Positions 31,703 to 40,306 of a stretch of DNA of 64,000 bases are shown here, one piece after another. Source of the stretch: Saccharothrix tamanrassetensis (GTDB lineage Bacteria > Actinomycetota > Actinomycetes > Mycobacteriales > Pseudonocardiaceae); assembly GCF_014203665.1 (NCBI RefSeq), contig NZ_JACHJN010000013.1, positions 1 through 64,000 on the forward strand, in the 5' to 3' direction. Position 1 is the stretch's first letter. The number at the start of each line of letters is the position of its first letter. The notes beneath the pieces are model-generated. The model made no database searches and was not told the origin of the DNA. It saw only the letters and a list, made by a program, of their open reading frames with translations. A program made the translations under genes and the position numbers.

Positions 31703-32956
31703 GTGACAGTCACGCCCCGTGCCGGGGCCGTGGTGCTCGCGCTCGGCGCCACCACGGGGACCGGAATCCTGCTCGGATTCGGCCCGGCCGCCGCCCTCGC
31801 CGGCCCCTGGTTCCTCCTGGCGTTGGCGCTCGCCGCCACCACCGCGCTCTGCTGCGCGTTCTCCACCGCCGACCAGCACCGCGCGTACCCGGACGCCCCC
31901 GGCGGCTACGCCCACATCCGCAACCAGCTCGGACCGTGGCCGGCCCGGATCGGCGCGAGCGCGCACCTGATCGGCCGCGCGGGCGTGGCCGCCGCGCTCG
32001 CCGGGGCGTTCGGTGCGTACGTGTTCCCGCGAGATCGCGTCCTGGCGGGCCTGGCGTTGCTGGTGGCCACCGCGGTCTTCGGCCGGTACCTGCGCGGCCG
32101 GATCGGGTGGGCGTCGGCGCTGGTGGGGCTCGGCGTGCTGACGATGGTCGTGCTGGTGTGCTTCTCGGTGGCACCGCCGGAGGGCCCGGTCACCACCGGC
32201 GGCCCCGGATTCGGCGGCCCCGGATTCGGCGGCCCCGGATTCGGCGGTCCCGGTCTCGGGAGTCCCGGGTTCGACGGGGTCATGGGCGCGGCCGGCCTGC
32301 TGTTCGTGGTGTTCACCGGCTTCGAGCGGATCACCGTGCCGTCCCACGAGGACCGGGCGTTTCCCGCCCGGGTGCTGCACTTCGCCGTTCCGGCGCTGAT
32401 CGGGATCGTGTTCGCGGTGGCGCTCGCGGTCGGTGCCGCGGTGCTGCACCAGCTCGGCGCAGCGCGGCTCGCGCTGTCGCCCGCCCCGCTGCGGGACGCC
32501 CTGGTCGCCGCGGACGGCCGGGTGCTGCTGCCGGTCCTCGCCGTCGGCGCGGCCGTGGCCGCGGTGTCGTCGCTGGTGTTCGTGCTCGCCGGCGCACGGC
32601 GGACGCTGCTGGGCCTGACCGAGACCGGCGACCTGCCCGCGATGCGCGCGCAGTGGCCGCTCGACGTCATCGGCGTCGCGCTCGCCGCCTCGGCGTTCCT
32701 GCTGCTGAGCCCGGCCACCGCGCTGGCAGTCGGGGCGTGCGGCACGGCGTTGTACTACGGCTTCACGAACGCGTCCGCCCGCGTGCTGCTCCAGGAGGAC
32801 CGGACGTGGCCGATGCGCACGGCGTGCTTCGGGCTCGGGATGTCCGTGCTGCTGGCCATGAGCGCACCCGCCGACGCGTTGCTCGTCACCGCCGTGGGGC
32901 TGGCCGTGGGGACCGGGCTGTTCGGTCTGGGCCGGATCCGGCAACCGGTGGGCTGA
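31703..32956 (+). CDS. APC-superfamily amino-acid permease with a Gly/Pro repeat loop
   Basis: This 417-aa integral membrane protein has about eleven to twelve helices. The first helix (GAVVLALGATTGTGILLGFG) carries the GxG-type substrate motif of APC transporters, followed by PDAPGGYAHIRNQLG. The amino-acid substrate is unknown. The start GTG 31703 has a weak ribosome site. Between helices at about residues 166-190 a Gly-Gly-Pro-Gly-Phe pentapeptide is repeated five times, encoded by a 15-bp tandem repeat. ilvE follows after 76 bases on the same strand. Confidence 0.8.
   Translation: MTVTPRAGAVVLALGATTGTGILLGFGPAAALAGPWFLLALALAATTALCCAFSTADQHRAYPDAPGGYAHIRNQLGPWPARIGASAHLIGRAGVAAALAGAFGAYVFPRDRVLAGLALLVATAVFGRYLRGRIGWASALVGLGVLTMVVLVCFSVAPPEGPVTTGGPGFGGPGFGGPGFGGPGLGSPGFDGVMGAAGLLFVVFTGFERITVPSHEDRAFPARVLHFAVPALIGIVFAVALAVGAAVLHQLGAARLALSPAPLRDALVAADGRVLLPVLAVGAAVAAVSSLVFVLAGARRTLLGLTETGDLPAMRAQWPLDVIGVALAASAFLLLSPATALAVGACGTALYYGFTNASARVLLQEDRTWPMRTACFGLGMSVLLAMSAPADALLVTAVGLAVGTGLFGLGRIRQPVG
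32198..32272 (+). repeat. Five-copy 15-bp tandem repeat inside the permease gene
   Basis: Three exact units of GGCGGCCCCGGATTC are followed by two diverged units (GGCGGTCCCGGTCTC, GGGAGTCCCGGGTTC). Each encodes GGPGF or a variant (GGPGL, GSPGF). The reading frame is kept, so copy number can vary without a frameshift. Confidence 0.9.
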
Positions 32957-33032
32957 CCCTTCGCCGTTGGTCGGACGTCCGAGCGTCGGGACAGCGATTT
33001 TCCGAACTCCCAGTGCGAGCTACTGTGCTGGC

Positions 33033-34133
33033 ATGACGACCGCGTTGCCTTACACCCGGACCCCCAACCCGCAGCCGGCGACCCCGGAACGGGTCGCGGA
33101 GGTACTCGCCGAACCGGGCTTCGGGCAGCACTTCACCGACCACATGGTGACGATCCGCTGGAACCGCGAACAAGGCTGGCACGACGCCCGCGTCGAGCCC
33201 TACCACTCGCTGGAACTGGACCCGGCGGCAATGGTGCTGCACTACGGCCAGGCGATCTTCGAAGGGCTCAAGGCGTACCGCCGGCCCGACGGCACGATCG
33301 CGTCCTTCCGCCCGCAGGCGAACGCCGAGCGCTTCCGCGCGTCGGCGCGCCGCCTCGCCATGCCCGAACTGCCCGACGAGCTGTTCCTGGGGTCCATCCG
33401 CGAGCTGCTCGCCGTGGACAGCCGGTGGGTGCCCACGGTGGCCGAGGACTCGCTGTACCTGCGGCCGTTCCTGTACGCCACCGAGAAGGGCCTGGGCGTG
33501 CGGCCCGCGACCGAGTACCTGTACGTGCTCATCGCCTCACCCGCCGGCTCCTACTTCGCGGGCGGCCTCAAGCCGGTGACGGTGTGGCTGTCCACCGAGT
33601 ACGTGCGCGCCGCCCCCGGTGGCACCGGCGCGGCCAAGTTCGCGGGCAACTACGCGGCCTCGCTGGTCGCGCAGGCGCAGGCCGCCGAGCAGGGCTGCGA
33701 CCAGGTGGTCTGGCTGGACGCCGTGGAGCGCCGGTGGGTGGAGGAGATGGGCGGGATGAACCTGTTCTTCGTCCTCGGCTCCGGGCCGGACGCGCGGGTG
33801 GTGACGCCGGAGTTGTCCGGTGCGCTGCTGCCCGGCATCACCCGGAACTCGCTGCTGCGGCTGGCGGCGGACTTCGGCTACGGGGTGGAGGAGCGGCGGT
33901 TCTCCACCGAGGAGTGGGAGAAGAAGGCCGAGTCCGGTGAGCTGACCGAGGTGTTCGCGTGCGGCACGGCGGCCGTGATCACGCCCGTCGGGCACGTGAA
34001 GCACGCCGACGGGGAGTTCAGCGTCTCCGGTGGCGCCACCGGTGAGGTGACCCTGCGGCTGCGGGAGCGGCTGACCGGGATCCAGCAGGGTCTGGTCGAG
34101 GACTCGCACGGGTGGATGACCGAGCTGACCTGA
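33033..34133 (+). CDS. ilvE: Branched-chain amino-acid aminotransferase
   Basis: This 366-aa fold-IV PLP aminotransferase catalyses the last step of Ile, Val and Leu synthesis and the first of their breakdown. The PLP lysine is Lys202 in GAAKFAGNYAAS. Family segments LHYGQAIFEGLKAYR, SLYLRPFLYATEKGLGV and EEMGGMNLFFVLG are intact. ATG 33033 begins MTTALPYTRTPNPQP. The gene ends one base before the convergent cobS stop, with no room for a terminator between them. Confidence 0.93.
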   Translation: MTTALPYTRTPNPQPATPERVAEVLAEPGFGQHFTDHMVTIRWNREQGWHDARVEPYHSLELDPAAMVLHYGQAIFEGLKAYRRPDGTIASFRPQANAERFRASARRLAMPELPDELFLGSIRELLAVDSRWVPTVAEDSLYLRPFLYATEKGLGVRPATEYLYVLIASPAGSYFAGGLKPVTVWLSTEYVRAAPGGTGAAKFAGNYAASLVAQAQAAEQGCDQVVWLDAVERRWVEEMGGMNLFFVLGSGPDARVVTPELSGALLPGITRNSLLRLAADFGYGVEERRFSTEEWEKKAESGELTEVFACGTAAVITPVGHVKHADGEFSVSGGATGEVTLRLRERLTGIQQGLVEDSHGWMTELT

Positions 34134-34847
34134 TCACGCCAGGGCGCAGACGGCGAGCACGGTGAGGCTCGCCGTCTCGCAGGCCGCGCCCAGCACGTCG
34201 CCGGTGACGCCGCCGAAGCGCTTGCGGGTGTGCCTGGTCAGCAGCAGCACCAGGGCACCGGCCAGGACCACGGCGACCGGGCCGTGCCAGGGGGCGACCA
34301 GGAACCCCGCCGCGGCCAGGGCGGTCCACCAGGCCAGGGCGACCGGCAGGGACTGCGTGCCCGCCACCAGGGCGCCGAGGCCTTCGGGCCGGGCCGGCGG
34401 GGTGCCCCGGAGGCAGCAGAGGACGAAGGCGGCCCGGCCCGTGGTCAGCGCGAGCACCACCGCGGTCCACGGGACTTCCGGGAGGGCGGCGGCTTGCCCG
34501 CCGAGCACGACGATCAGCGCCACCACCGCGAACGGGCCCGCCCCGCCGTCCTTCATGACGCGCAGGGCGCGTTCCGGCGGCCCGTAGCAGCCCAGGCCGT
34601 CGGCGGTGTCGGCCAGGCCGTCCAAGTGCATGCCGCGGGTGGCCAGGGCCAGCGCTCCGACGGTGAGGAAGCCGGCGAGCAGGGCGGGCGCGCCCAGCCG
34701 GGAGAGGCCGTGGAGCGCGCCCGCCGCCGCGAGGCCCAGCAGTGCGCCGACGACCGGCGCGCAGGTGATCGCCCGGCGCGCCGCCGCGGTGCCGACGTCG
34801 TCGACTCGCACCGGCAGGACCGTGAGCCACGACAGGGCGAGCCGCAT
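34134..34847 (-). CDS. cobS: Adenosylcobinamide-GDP ribazoletransferase
   Basis: This 237-aa membrane enzyme joins adenosylcobinamide-GDP and alpha-ribazole in the last step of cobalamin assembly. ATG 34847 gives MRLALSWLTVLPVRVD. Several Ala/Leu-rich helices and the family motif ATRGMHLDGLADTADGLG, carrying metal-binding Asp residues, are visible, plus KDGGAGPFAVVAL and KRFGGVTGDVLGA. Its start overlaps the cobT stop (TGATG), so the genes are translationally coupled. The protein is shorter than some homologues but the motifs are complete. Confidence 0.9.
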   Translation of the reverse strand: MRLALSWLTVLPVRVDDVGTAAARRAITCAPVVGALLGLAAAGALHGLSRLGAPALLAGFLTVGALALATRGMHLDGLADTADGLGCYGPPERALRVMKDGGAGPFAVVALIVVLGGQAAALPEVPWTAVVLALTTGRAAFVLCCLRGTPPARPEGLGALVAGTQSLPVALAWWTALAAAGFLVAPWHGPVAVVLAGALVLLLTRHTRKRFGGVTGDVLGAACETASLTVLAVCALA

Positions 34848-35884
34848 CAGGCCGGTCCGGAGACGCCCGCGCCGTCGAAGGTCGCCATCTCCGCCAGGAT
34901 CTTCGTCGCCATCGCCACCAGCGGCAGTGCTGCCACCGCCCCGGAGCCCTCGCCCAGCCGGAGGTCGAAGTCCAGCAAGGGTTCCAGGCTCAGGTGGTTC
35001 AGCGCGAGGGCGTGCGCGGGTTCCGCGGACTTGTGGCCGGCCACCCACCACTCGCGGGAGCCCGGGGCGAGTTCCTCGGCCACGATCGCCGCCGCGCCGA
35101 CCACCAGGCCGTCCAGGATCACCGGCGTGCGTCGCACGGCGGCCTGGGCGAGGAAGCCCGCGACGGCGGCCAGGTCCGCGCCCGAGGCGGTGGCCAGCAG
35201 TTGCACGGGGTCGCTGATCACCGGGCGGGCACGGCGCAGGGCGTCGCGGATCGCCGCCGTCTTGCGCATCCAGCCCCGGTCGTCGATGCCGGTGCCGCGA
35301 CCGACCACGGCGACCGGTTCGGAGCCGGTCAGGGCGGCGATCAGCACGGCGGACGGGGTGGTGTTGCCGATGCCCATGTCGCCGGCGATCAGGATGTCCG
35401 CGCCGCCGTCGACCTCCTCGTCGGCGAGGGTGCGGCCCAGTTCGACGGCCTGCTCGGCCTCTTCGCGGGTCAGCGCGTCCTCGCGGTCGATCGAGCCGGA
35501 ACCGCGGCGGATCCGGTGCTCGCCCACGGCGGTATCGGAGTCGACCGAGACGTCCACCACCCGGACGGTCGCGCCGGCGACGGTGGCCAGCACGTTCACC
35601 GCCGCGCCGCCGGCCAGGAAGTTCGCCACCATCTGGCCGGTGACCTCGCTCGGGTAGGCCGACACGCCGCGCCCGGCCACGCCGTGGTCACCGGCGAACA
35701 CCACGACGCGGGGCCGGCTGAACGGCCGGGGCGGGCACTCGCCCTGGCACGCGGCCACCCACACGCCCAACTCCTCCAGCTTGCCCAGCGAACCCGCGGG
35801 CTTCGTCAACACCCCGTGGCGGGCGACCGCCTGGCGGCGGACGTCGTCGTTCGGCGGTTGGACGGGCGGGAACTCGATGGTCAC
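34847..35884 (-). CDS. cobT: Nicotinate-nucleotide-dimethylbenzimidazole phosphoribosyltransferase
   Basis: This 345-aa enzyme activates dimethylbenzimidazole as alpha-ribazole phosphate for the lower ligand of cobalamin. Features include KPAGSLGKLEELG near the start, VFAGDHGVAGRGVSAYPSEV, GDMGIGNTTPS and the C-terminal catalytic-Glu motif LGEGSGAVAALPLV. The order cobU-cobT-cobS with four- and one-base overlaps shows one operon. No corrin-ring genes are in the window, so only the nucleotide-loop steps are covered here. Confidence 0.93.
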   Translation of the reverse strand: MTIEFPPVQPPNDDVRRQAVARHGVLTKPAGSLGKLEELGVWVAACQGECPPRPFSRPRVVVFAGDHGVAGRGVSAYPSEVTGQMVANFLAGGAAVNVLATVAGATVRVVDVSVDSDTAVGEHRIRRGSGSIDREDALTREEAEQAVELGRTLADEEVDGGADILIAGDMGIGNTTPSAVLIAALTGSEPVAVVGRGTGIDDRGWMRKTAAIRDALRRARPVISDPVQLLATASGADLAAVAGFLAQAAVRRTPVILDGLVVGAAAIVAEELAPGSREWWVAGHKSAEPAHALALNHLSLEPLLDFDLRLGEGSGAVAALPLVAMATKILAEMATFDGAGVSGPA

Positions 35885-36462
35885 CGACTACCTCCGGCTT
35901 CGCGCAGTCGCAGTGGGATTCCGGCGACGACCAGCAGCACCTCGTCGCAGACCTCGGCCAGCCGCGCGTTGAGCGAGCCGAGGTGATCCCGGAAGAGCCT
36001 GCCAGAGTGCGTGCCGGGCACGACGCCCAGTCCGACCTCCGCGGAGACGACGACCAGCCGGGTGCGGGTCTGGGACACCGCGTCGACCAGGGCGGTGCAG
36101 TGCCGTTCGACCTCGCCGGTGCCGTGGCCCTCCCACGCGCCGGCGTCGTCCAGCGCGCCGGCCAGCCAGGTCGCCAGGTCGTCCACCAGGATCGGCGGAT
36201 CGGTCTCGGCGGTGGCGGTGAGCAGGGCGGGGAGGTCACCGGGGGCCGGGGCCTCCACGGTGTGCCAGGTGGTGGGGCGGCGGGCCACGTGCTGGGCGAT
36301 GCGCAGTTCCCAGTCGGCGTCGTCGGGGTAGCGGCGGGCGGTGGCGACGTAGGTGACGACGTCGTCGGTGACCAGGCCTTCGGCGTGCGCCGACTTGCCC
36401 GAGCGCGCGCCGCCCAGCACGAGTGTCCGACGCGTCACACCGCACCCCATCCGGTTTTCCAT
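35881..36462 (-). CDS. cobU: Adenosylcobinamide kinase / guanylyltransferase
   Basis: This bifunctional enzyme (about 190 aa) phosphorylates adenosylcobinamide and transfers GMP to it. The P-loop is GGARSGKSAHAE, followed by YVATARRYPDDADWELRI, with its conserved acidic and His region (QHVARRP), and VVSAEVGLGVVP. ATG 36462 and ATG 36450 are both possible starts, and a GTG nearer the P-loop also exists; the ribosome site does not decide. The end overlaps the cobT start by four bases (ATGA). Confidence 0.9.
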   Translation of the reverse strand: MENRMGCGVTRRTLVLGGARSGKSAHAEGLVTDDVVTYVATARRYPDDADWELRIAQHVARRPTTWHTVEAPAPGDLPALLTATAETDPPILVDDLATWLAGALDDAGAWEGHGTGEVERHCTALVDAVSQTRTRLVVVSAEVGLGVVPGTHSGRLFRDHLGSLNARLAEVCDEVLLVVAGIPLRLREAGGSR

Positions 36463-36515
36463 TCGACATAGCCTGACCGGGAACGTTACCCGGAGGGCAG
36501 CTTGAGGAGGCCGTC

Positions 36516-36716
36516 GTGGAGTACCGCTGGCGGTACCAGGACGAGCAGGGGCGGGAAGTCGACGGCCCGCAGGAGGTCTTCCCGGATCAGACGGCGGCCG
36601 AGGACTGGTTCGGGGTGGAGTGGACGTCGCTGCGGGCGGCCGGGGTGGCGCAGGTGACGCTGCTGCGGAGCGAGTCCGAGGTGTACGGGCCGATGTCGTT
36701 GGCGCCGGTGGAGTGA
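36516..36716 (+). CDS. Conserved small acidic protein (66 aa)
   Basis: GTG 36516 is preceded by GAGGAGG. The product (MEYRWRYQDEQGREVDGPQE...) has alternating aromatic and charged residues, no membrane helix and a compact predicted alpha/beta pattern. Similar small proteins are widespread in actinobacteria without assigned function. It is divergent from cobU and followed directly by a strong terminator, so it is a one-gene transcript. Confidence 0.7.
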   Translation: MEYRWRYQDEQGREVDGPQEVFPDQTAAEDWFGVEWTSLRAAGVAQVTLLRSESEVYGPMSLAPVE

Positions 36717-36749
36717 CGCCCCGGCCCTGGGTGAGCCAGGGCCGGGGCG
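36717..36749. terminator. Strong hairpin terminator
   Basis: The perfect 14-bp stem (CGCCCCGGCCCTGG and complement) with a 5-nt loop starts at the base after the 66-aa gene's stop codon. It probably serves the convergent aldo-keto reductase gene as well. Confidence 0.8.
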
Positions 36750-36834
36750 TTCGTTCGTCCGTCTGTCGGTGCGTCTGTTCGTGGTCCGACTGTTCGTCGG
36801 GTGGGTCTTTCCGTGATGCCTGTGCGCGGGGGCG

Positions 36835-37821
36835 TCAGGGCGTGACGGTGAGCCGCGGGTCGGACTCGACGGTGTCGCCGAGGATGGCGTCGATCTTCTG
36901 GAGGAGTTCGGCCTCCAGCTTCACGCCGGCGGCCTTCACGTTCTCGGTGACCTGCTCGGGGCGGGACGCGCCGACGATGGCCGAGGCGACGTTCGGGTTC
37001 TGGAGCACCCAGGCGACGGCCAGCTGCGCGAGGGTCAGGCCGGCTTCCTCGGCCAGCGGCTTGAGCTGCTGGACCTTCTCCAGCACCTCGTCGCGCATGA
37101 AGCGGGCGATGAACTTCGAGCCGTTCTCGTCGGTGGCGCGGGAGCCGGCGGGGACCGGCTGACCGGGCAGGTACTTGCCGGTCAGCACGCCCTGCGCGAT
37201 GGGGGACCAGACGATCTGGCTGATGCCCTCGCGCTCGCAGGTCGGCACCACCTGGGACTCGATGACCCGCCACAGCATCGAGTACTGCGGCTGGTTGGAG
37301 ATGAACGGGACCTTCAGCTCACGGGCCAGCGCGGCGGCGCGGGCGATCTGCTCGGCGTTCCACTCCGAGACGCCGATGTAGAGCACCTTGCCCTGGCGGA
37401 CCAGGTCGGCGAAGGTCTGCATGGTCTCTTCCAGCGGCACGGTGCGGTCGTAGCGGTGTGCCTGGTAGAGGTCCACGTAGTCGGTCTGGAGGCGCTTCAG
37501 GGAGCCGTTGATCGACTCGGTGATGTGCTTGCGGCCCAGGCCCTTGTCGTTGGGGCCGCCGGGGCCGGTGGGCCAGAAGACCTTGGTGAAGATCTCGAGG
37601 GACTCGCGGCGCTCGCCCTTCAGCGCGCGGCCGAGCACCTCTTCGGCCTTGGTGTTGGCGTACACGTCGGCGGTGTCGTAGGTGGTCACGCCGGCGTCCA
37701 GCGCTGCGCGCACGCAGGCGGTGGCCTGCTCTTCCTCGACCTGGGAACCGTGGGTCAGCCAGTTGCCGTACGAGATCTCACTGATGTTCAGGCCACTGCG
37801 GCCGAGGCGTCGGAACTCCAT
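36835..37821 (-). CDS. Aldo/keto reductase
   Basis: This 328-aa NADPH-dependent TIM-barrel reductase is of the AKR class closest to the potassium-channel beta-subunit / YghZ-like group (FRRLGRSGLNISEISYGNWL). The catalytic tetrad is visible: Asp and Tyr in YDTADVYANTKAEE, Lys in EIFTKVFWP, His in YQAHRYDRT. The C-terminal cofactor segment AIVGASRPEQVTENV is present. The physiological substrate is unknown. It is separated from the upstream DUF3043 gene by a 195-base gap with a perfect hairpin. Confidence 0.9.
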   Translation of the reverse strand: MEFRRLGRSGLNISEISYGNWLTHGSQVEEEQATACVRAALDAGVTTYDTADVYANTKAEEVLGRALKGERRESLEIFTKVFWPTGPGGPNDKGLGRKHITESINGSLKRLQTDYVDLYQAHRYDRTVPLEETMQTFADLVRQGKVLYIGVSEWNAEQIARAAALARELKVPFISNQPQYSMLWRVIESQVVPTCEREGISQIVWSPIAQGVLTGKYLPGQPVPAGSRATDENGSKFIARFMRDEVLEKVQQLKPLAEEAGLTLAQLAVAWVLQNPNVASAIVGASRPEQVTENVKAAGVKLEAELLQKIDAILGDTVESDPRLTVTP

Positions 37822-37932
37822 GCGGTGGAGTCTAGTGAGCGGTCGTTCGGGTTGCTAATGAAGTGGGGGTGAGGATCTCCAAAGGGCGAAAAGCGTCCTC
37901 GCCGGACGGGCAGGCCGCCGAGGATGCTGGCA

Positions 37933-37964
37933 AAGCTCTTCGAGCTTTGGAGCTCGAAGAGCTT
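37933..37964 (-). terminator. Perfect 14-bp AT-containing hairpin
   Basis: AAGCTCTTCGAGCT pairs perfectly with AGCTCGAAGAGCTT around a TTGG loop. It lies 53 bases after the DUF3043 stop on the minus strand and upstream of the aldo-keto reductase. It is unusually AT-rich for this genome and has no following T-run, so terminator is the best guess and operator an alternative. Confidence 0.5.
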
Positions 37965-38016
37965 GAAGGTGGGTGGGCAGCAGGGAGGGGTGCGCGCGTG
38001 GCGCGCTGTGTGGGCC

Positions 38017-38646
38017 TCAGACCTTGGCGCCGTAGGTGACGCGGGGCTTGGGGACGCGCAGGCGGCGTAGTTGGCTGGCTCGGATGAACGAGTACCAGCC
38101 GATGGAGAGGCCTCGCGTGGTGTCCTGGGGGAACTTGGCGCGTACCCGCTTGGTCACCAGGCGGCCCAGGACCACGCCTTCGACGACCATCGCCAGCAGC
38201 ATGAACGTGGTGACGAGGGTGGCGTACTGCTGGACCTGGGGCATCGGGACCAGCAGGGCCACGAAGACGAGGATCGCCAGGGGCATGAAGAGGCCCATGA
38301 GGTTGCGGCGGGAGTCGACCAGGTCCCGGATGTAGGCCTTGACCGGGCCCCGGTCGCGGGGGAGGAGGTACTTGTCCTCGCCGGCCATCATGCGCTGGCG
38401 GCGTTCCACGGCGGCGGCTCGGCGTTCCTCCTTGGAGACCTTGTTGCCGCGCATGCGCTTGAGCGCCTCGCGCTGGGTGCGGGGCGGTGGGGGGACCGGG
38501 CCCCGGCGCTTGCTCTCCGCCTCGCGGCGCTTCGGGGTCGGCTTGCCCTTGCCTGCTGTGCGCGCGGGATCGACGGGCGTCACCTCCGCCGGGGTGTCTT
38601 CGGCGGTCGGAGTGGCTTCGTCGGCGTTGCGGCGCAGGAACCTCAC
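38017..38646 (-). CDS. DUF3043 membrane protein
   Basis: The 209-aa protein has a long, very basic cytoplasmic N-terminus (KPTPKRREAESKRRGPVPPP, then MRGNKVSKEERRAAAVERRQ). Two transmembrane helices follow (NLMGLFMPLAILVFVALLVP and TTFMLLAMVVEGVVLGRL), then a basic C-terminus. This is the conserved actinobacterial DUF3043 family (M. tuberculosis Rv2206), of unknown function, encoded next to glycerate kinase as here. The two genes are divergent with 42 bases between them. Confidence 0.85.
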   Translation of the reverse strand: MRFLRRNADEATPTAEDTPAEVTPVDPARTAGKGKPTPKRREAESKRRGPVPPPPRTQREALKRMRGNKVSKEERRAAAVERRQRMMAGEDKYLLPRDRGPVKAYIRDLVDSRRNLMGLFMPLAILVFVALLVPMPQVQQYATLVTTFMLLAMVVEGVVLGRLVTKRVRAKFPQDTTRGLSIGWYSFIRASQLRRLRVPKPRVTYGAKV

Positions 38647-38688
38647 GCCCCCAGAGTAGGAGATGGCCCGTTACGTACCCTTCGCGAG

Positions 38689-39708
38689 GTGCGAGTTGTT
38701 ATTGCGCCGGACTGCTTCGGTGGGACGTTGAGCGCTCGGGAGGCCGCTGAGGCGATCGCCTCCGGTTGGCGGCGGGCGGTGCCTTCCGACGAGTTGGTGC
38801 TCCGGCCGTTGGCGGATGGCGGGCCTGGGTTCGTCGAAGTGCTGCACGCTGCGTTGGGCGGTGTGCTGCACGAGACGACGGTCACCGGGCCGCGTGGGGA
38901 GGCGGTGACCGCGTCGTGGCTGGAGCACGAGGGGACCGCCTACGTCGAGTCGGCCCAGGCGTGCGGGCTGCACCTGGTCCCCCGGGAGGAGCGGGCCGCG
39001 ACGGTCGAGACGGTGACGACCCGGGGTGTGGGGGAGTTGGTCGCGCAGGCCGTCCGGGCCGGTGTCGGGACGGTCGTGGTGGGGCTCGGTGGCTCGGCGA
39101 CGACGGACGGCGGCGCCGGGTTGCTGGAAGTGGTCGACGCGGTGGGTGTGCGGCTCGTCGCGGCCTCTGACGTGGAGAACCCGCTGCTCGGGCCGCACGG
39201 GGCGGCGTTCGCGTTCGGTCCGCAGAAGGGCGCTTCGCCGGAGGTCGTGGAGCGGCTGGAGGCCCGGTTGGCGGGGATGGCGGTGCTCGAACCGGTGCGG
39301 GACCTGGCCGGGGCGGGTGCGGCCGGCGGGCTCGGGGCGGCGTTGATGGCGTTGGGGGCCTCCGTCACGTCCGGGGCCGGGTTGGTCCGGCGGTTGACGT
39401 CGTTGGACGAGGCGCTGGACACGGCCGACCTGGCGGTCACCGGTGAGGGCAGCTTCGACTGGCAGTCGTTGCGCGGGAAGCTCGTCACGGAGGTCGCCGG
39501 CGGGGCCGCGGAACGGGGGCTGCCGTGCCTGGTGTTGGCCGGTCAGGTGAGCGTCGGTCGGCGGGAGGCCGGGGCGGTCGGGGTGCGGGAGTCGTACTCG
39601 GTGGCCGAGCACGCCGGATCCGTGGCGAAGTCCGTGGGCGACCCGGCCGGGACGCTGTCCGACCTGGCCTCGGAGGTGGCGAGGCAGTGGTCACACTCCC
39701 GGTCCTGA
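38689..39708 (+). CDS. Glycerate kinase
   Basis: This 339-aa kinase of the GarK/GlxK family phosphorylates glycerate, usually to 2-phosphoglycerate. GTG 38689 gives VRVVIAPDCFGGTLSAREAA, matching the family start. Further signatures are LADGGPGFVEVL, TVVVGLGGSATTDGGAGLLE and DLAVTGEGSFDWQSLRGKLV. It matches M. tuberculosis Rv2205c, next to Rv2206 and upstream of erpA, as here. The first motif reads DCFGG where many members have DSFKG, a notable change in a conserved Lys position. Confidence 0.9.
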   Translation: MRVVIAPDCFGGTLSAREAAEAIASGWRRAVPSDELVLRPLADGGPGFVEVLHAALGGVLHETTVTGPRGEAVTASWLEHEGTAYVESAQACGLHLVPREERAATVETVTTRGVGELVAQAVRAGVGTVVVGLGGSATTDGGAGLLEVVDAVGVRLVAASDVENPLLGPHGAAFAFGPQKGASPEVVERLEARLAGMAVLEPVRDLAGAGAAGGLGAALMALGASVTSGAGLVRRLTSLDEALDTADLAVTGEGSFDWQSLRGKLVTEVAGGAAERGLPCLVLAGQVSVGRREAGAVGVRESYSVAEHAGSVAKSVGDPAGTLSDLASEVARQWSHSRS

Positions 39709-39798
39709 CGACTGTGGGAGCATGGGGTAAGGAACAAAGCGGGTACCGCCCGTGTTTGCTGGGGATAGATGCCCGCAAAGGACCTCTGAGGGAGAGCC

Positions 39799-40173
39799 AT
39801 GACGACCGCTCAGGATGCAGCGACCTCGACTCCTGACGCACCGCCCACCCACGGCGTGAAGCTGACCGATGCGGCTGCCGTGAAGGCCAAGGCGCTGCTC
39901 GACCAGGAGGGCCGCAACGACATGCACCTGCGCATCGCCGTGCAGCCCGGTGGCTGTGCCGGCTTGCGTTACCAGCTGTTCTTCGACGAGCGCACGCTGG
40001 ACGGCGACGCCCTGCGCGACTTCGGCGGCCTCAAGGTGGCCGTGGACCGCATGAGCGCCCCGTACGTGGAAGGCGCGGTGATCGACTTCGTGGACACGAT
40101 CGAGAAGCAGGGCTTCACGATCGACAACCCGAACGCGGGCGGTTCGTGCGCCTGTGGCGACTCGTTCCACTGA
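39799..40173 (+). CDS. erpA: A-type iron-sulfur carrier ErpA/IscA
   Basis: This 124-aa HesB-family scaffold delivers Fe-S clusters to apo-proteins such as LipA. The three cluster cysteines are present: GGCAGLRYQLFF and the C-terminal pair in GGSCACGDSFH. The N-terminal 20 residues (MTTAQDAATSTPDAPPTHGV) are a disordered leader common in actinobacterial members. A clear GGGAG precedes the ATG. It matches M. tuberculosis Rv2204c in position. Confidence 0.93.
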   Translation: MTTAQDAATSTPDAPPTHGVKLTDAAAVKAKALLDQEGRNDMHLRIAVQPGGCAGLRYQLFFDERTLDGDALRDFGGLKVAVDRMSAPYVEGAVIDFVDTIEKQGFTIDNPNAGGSCACGDSFH

Positions 40174-40233
40174 GTCGGCAGACGGGTTCACCGAGCGTGA
40201 CAGGGCCCGAGAGGGCTCGACGAGATTGATGCG

Positions 40234-40261
40234 AAGGCCCCTGCCTGGTGGCGGGGGCCTT
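40234..40261 (+). terminator. erpA terminator
   Basis: AAGGCCCCTGCC pairs with GGCGGGGGCCTT with one G-T wobble and a short loop, ending in TTT. Confidence 0.8.
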
Positions 40262-40270
40262 TCGTGTGCC

Positions 40271-40299
40271 GAGGCCCTCACCTGGTGGGTGAGGGCCTC
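40271..40299 (-). terminator. Terminator of the 58-aa gene
   Basis: GAGGCCCTCACC and its complement form a perfect 12-bp stem with a 5-nt loop, ending 7 bases past the stop of the minus-strand small gene. It stands back-to-back with the erpA terminator. Confidence 0.7.
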
Positions 40300-40306
40300 G
40301 ATCGGG

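Noticed and set aside
34134..36462. Complete cobalamin biosynthesis cluster
   Set aside because: Only cobU, cobT and cobS are present; no corrin-ring genes or cobalamin riboswitch were recognised nearby.
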